A DNA stretch of 5,846 nucleotides from Thermodesulfobacteriota bacterium (lineage in GTDB: Bacteria; Desulfobacterota; RBG-13-43-22): NCBI GenBank assembly GCA_025454185.1, contig JALOOY010000126.1, positions 1 through 5,846 of the forward strand, in the 5' to 3' direction. Each line of letters begins with the position of its first letter. The stretch's first letter is position 1. The notes below the pieces were generated by a model, which made no database searches, was not told the origin of the DNA, and saw nothing but the letters and a program-made list of their open reading frames with translations. Made by a program: the position numbers and the translations under genes. Positions 5,615 to 5,846 of the stretch are shown here, in pieces.

Positions 5615-5846
5615 ATGAAATTTGCTTTACTGATCCCGGCCCATAATGTGGAAATCCGGATTGGAGAGGTCCTGAAGGGGGCCGGGAAATGGATGACGGA
5701 TATTCTGGTGGTCGATGACGGGTCCACGGACAAGACTGCGGAGACAGCCCGAGGGAAGGGCGCGCGCGTCCTTTCCGGTCAGACCAACCGGGGCAAAGGG
5801 CACGCCCTGAAAAGGGGTTTTGAAGTCCTGTTAAAAGAAGGACCCG
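5615..5846 (+). CDS. Family 2 glycosyltransferase, N-terminal part (runs off the window)
   Basis: The first 77 codons of a GT-A fold glycosyltransferase of family GT2 are present; the 3' end is outside the window. MKFALLIPAHN (1-11) is the typical first beta strand. ILVVDDGSTDKT (30-41) carries the nucleotide-sugar-binding aspartates D34 and D35. NRGKGHALKRGF (58-69) is the conserved segment seen in dolichol-phosphate-mannose-synthase-like and polyprenyl-phosphate sugar transferases. There is no signal peptide. The start lies one base after the stop of the FabZ-like gene, so the pair probably forms an operon. Donor and acceptor cannot be told from this fragment. Pairing with a dehydratase fits envelope glycolipid, polyprenyl-phosphate or aryl-polyene-like biosynthesis, but this is inference. 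Confidence 0.88.
   Translation, partial: MKFALLIPAHNVEIRIGEVLKGAGKWMTDILVVDDGSTDKTAETARGKGARVLSGQTNRGKGHALKRGFEVLLKEGP

Overview
The window is a bacterial chromosomal segment of moderately high GC. It carries five complete protein genes and the 5' end of a sixth. I found no rRNA, tRNA, CRISPR array or transposase. The order holB - ricT (PSP1/YaaT family) - metG, the T. thermophilus-type single-zinc-knuckle MetRS and the dense short repeats in the spacers suggest a Desulfobacterota/'deltaproteobacterial' lineage. That assignment is inferred from gene content and order, not from a database search.

Layout: mutM (formamidopyrimidine-DNA glycosylase) is on the minus strand at the left edge. A 124-bp divergent spacer of heptamer repeats separates it from holB (DNA polymerase III delta' clamp-loader subunit). 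A 180-bp spacer follows, with an inverted copy of the same heptamer repeat, a GC-rich hairpin and a good sigma70-type promoter. That promoter probably drives ricT and metG, which are six bases apart and form an operon. After metG comes a 258-bp spacer, most of it a roughly 209-bp element with inverted-repeat arms built from GAAATTC/GAAATCC heptamers. Beyond it lie a divergent FabZ-like hotdog protein and, one base after its stop, a family 2 glycosyltransferase that runs off the right edge.

The first four genes are housekeeping: oxidative DNA repair, replication clamp loading, an Fe-S RNA-maturation factor and tRNA charging. The holB-ricT-metG neighbourhood resembles the holB-yaaT-(yabA...)-metS region of Bacillus, so it is an old arrangement. 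The last two genes look like the start of a separate envelope-lipid or polyketide-like operon.

The most unusual feature is in the spacers. All three hold 7-bp-period repeats of different sequence (AAAGGTG, ATGTTSG, GAAATYC), and two of these families occur as inverted pairs: one flanks holB and one forms the arms of the metG-downstream element. I saw no clear new protein system within the window. The dehydratase-glycosyltransferase pair could be the edge of a larger biosynthetic cluster.
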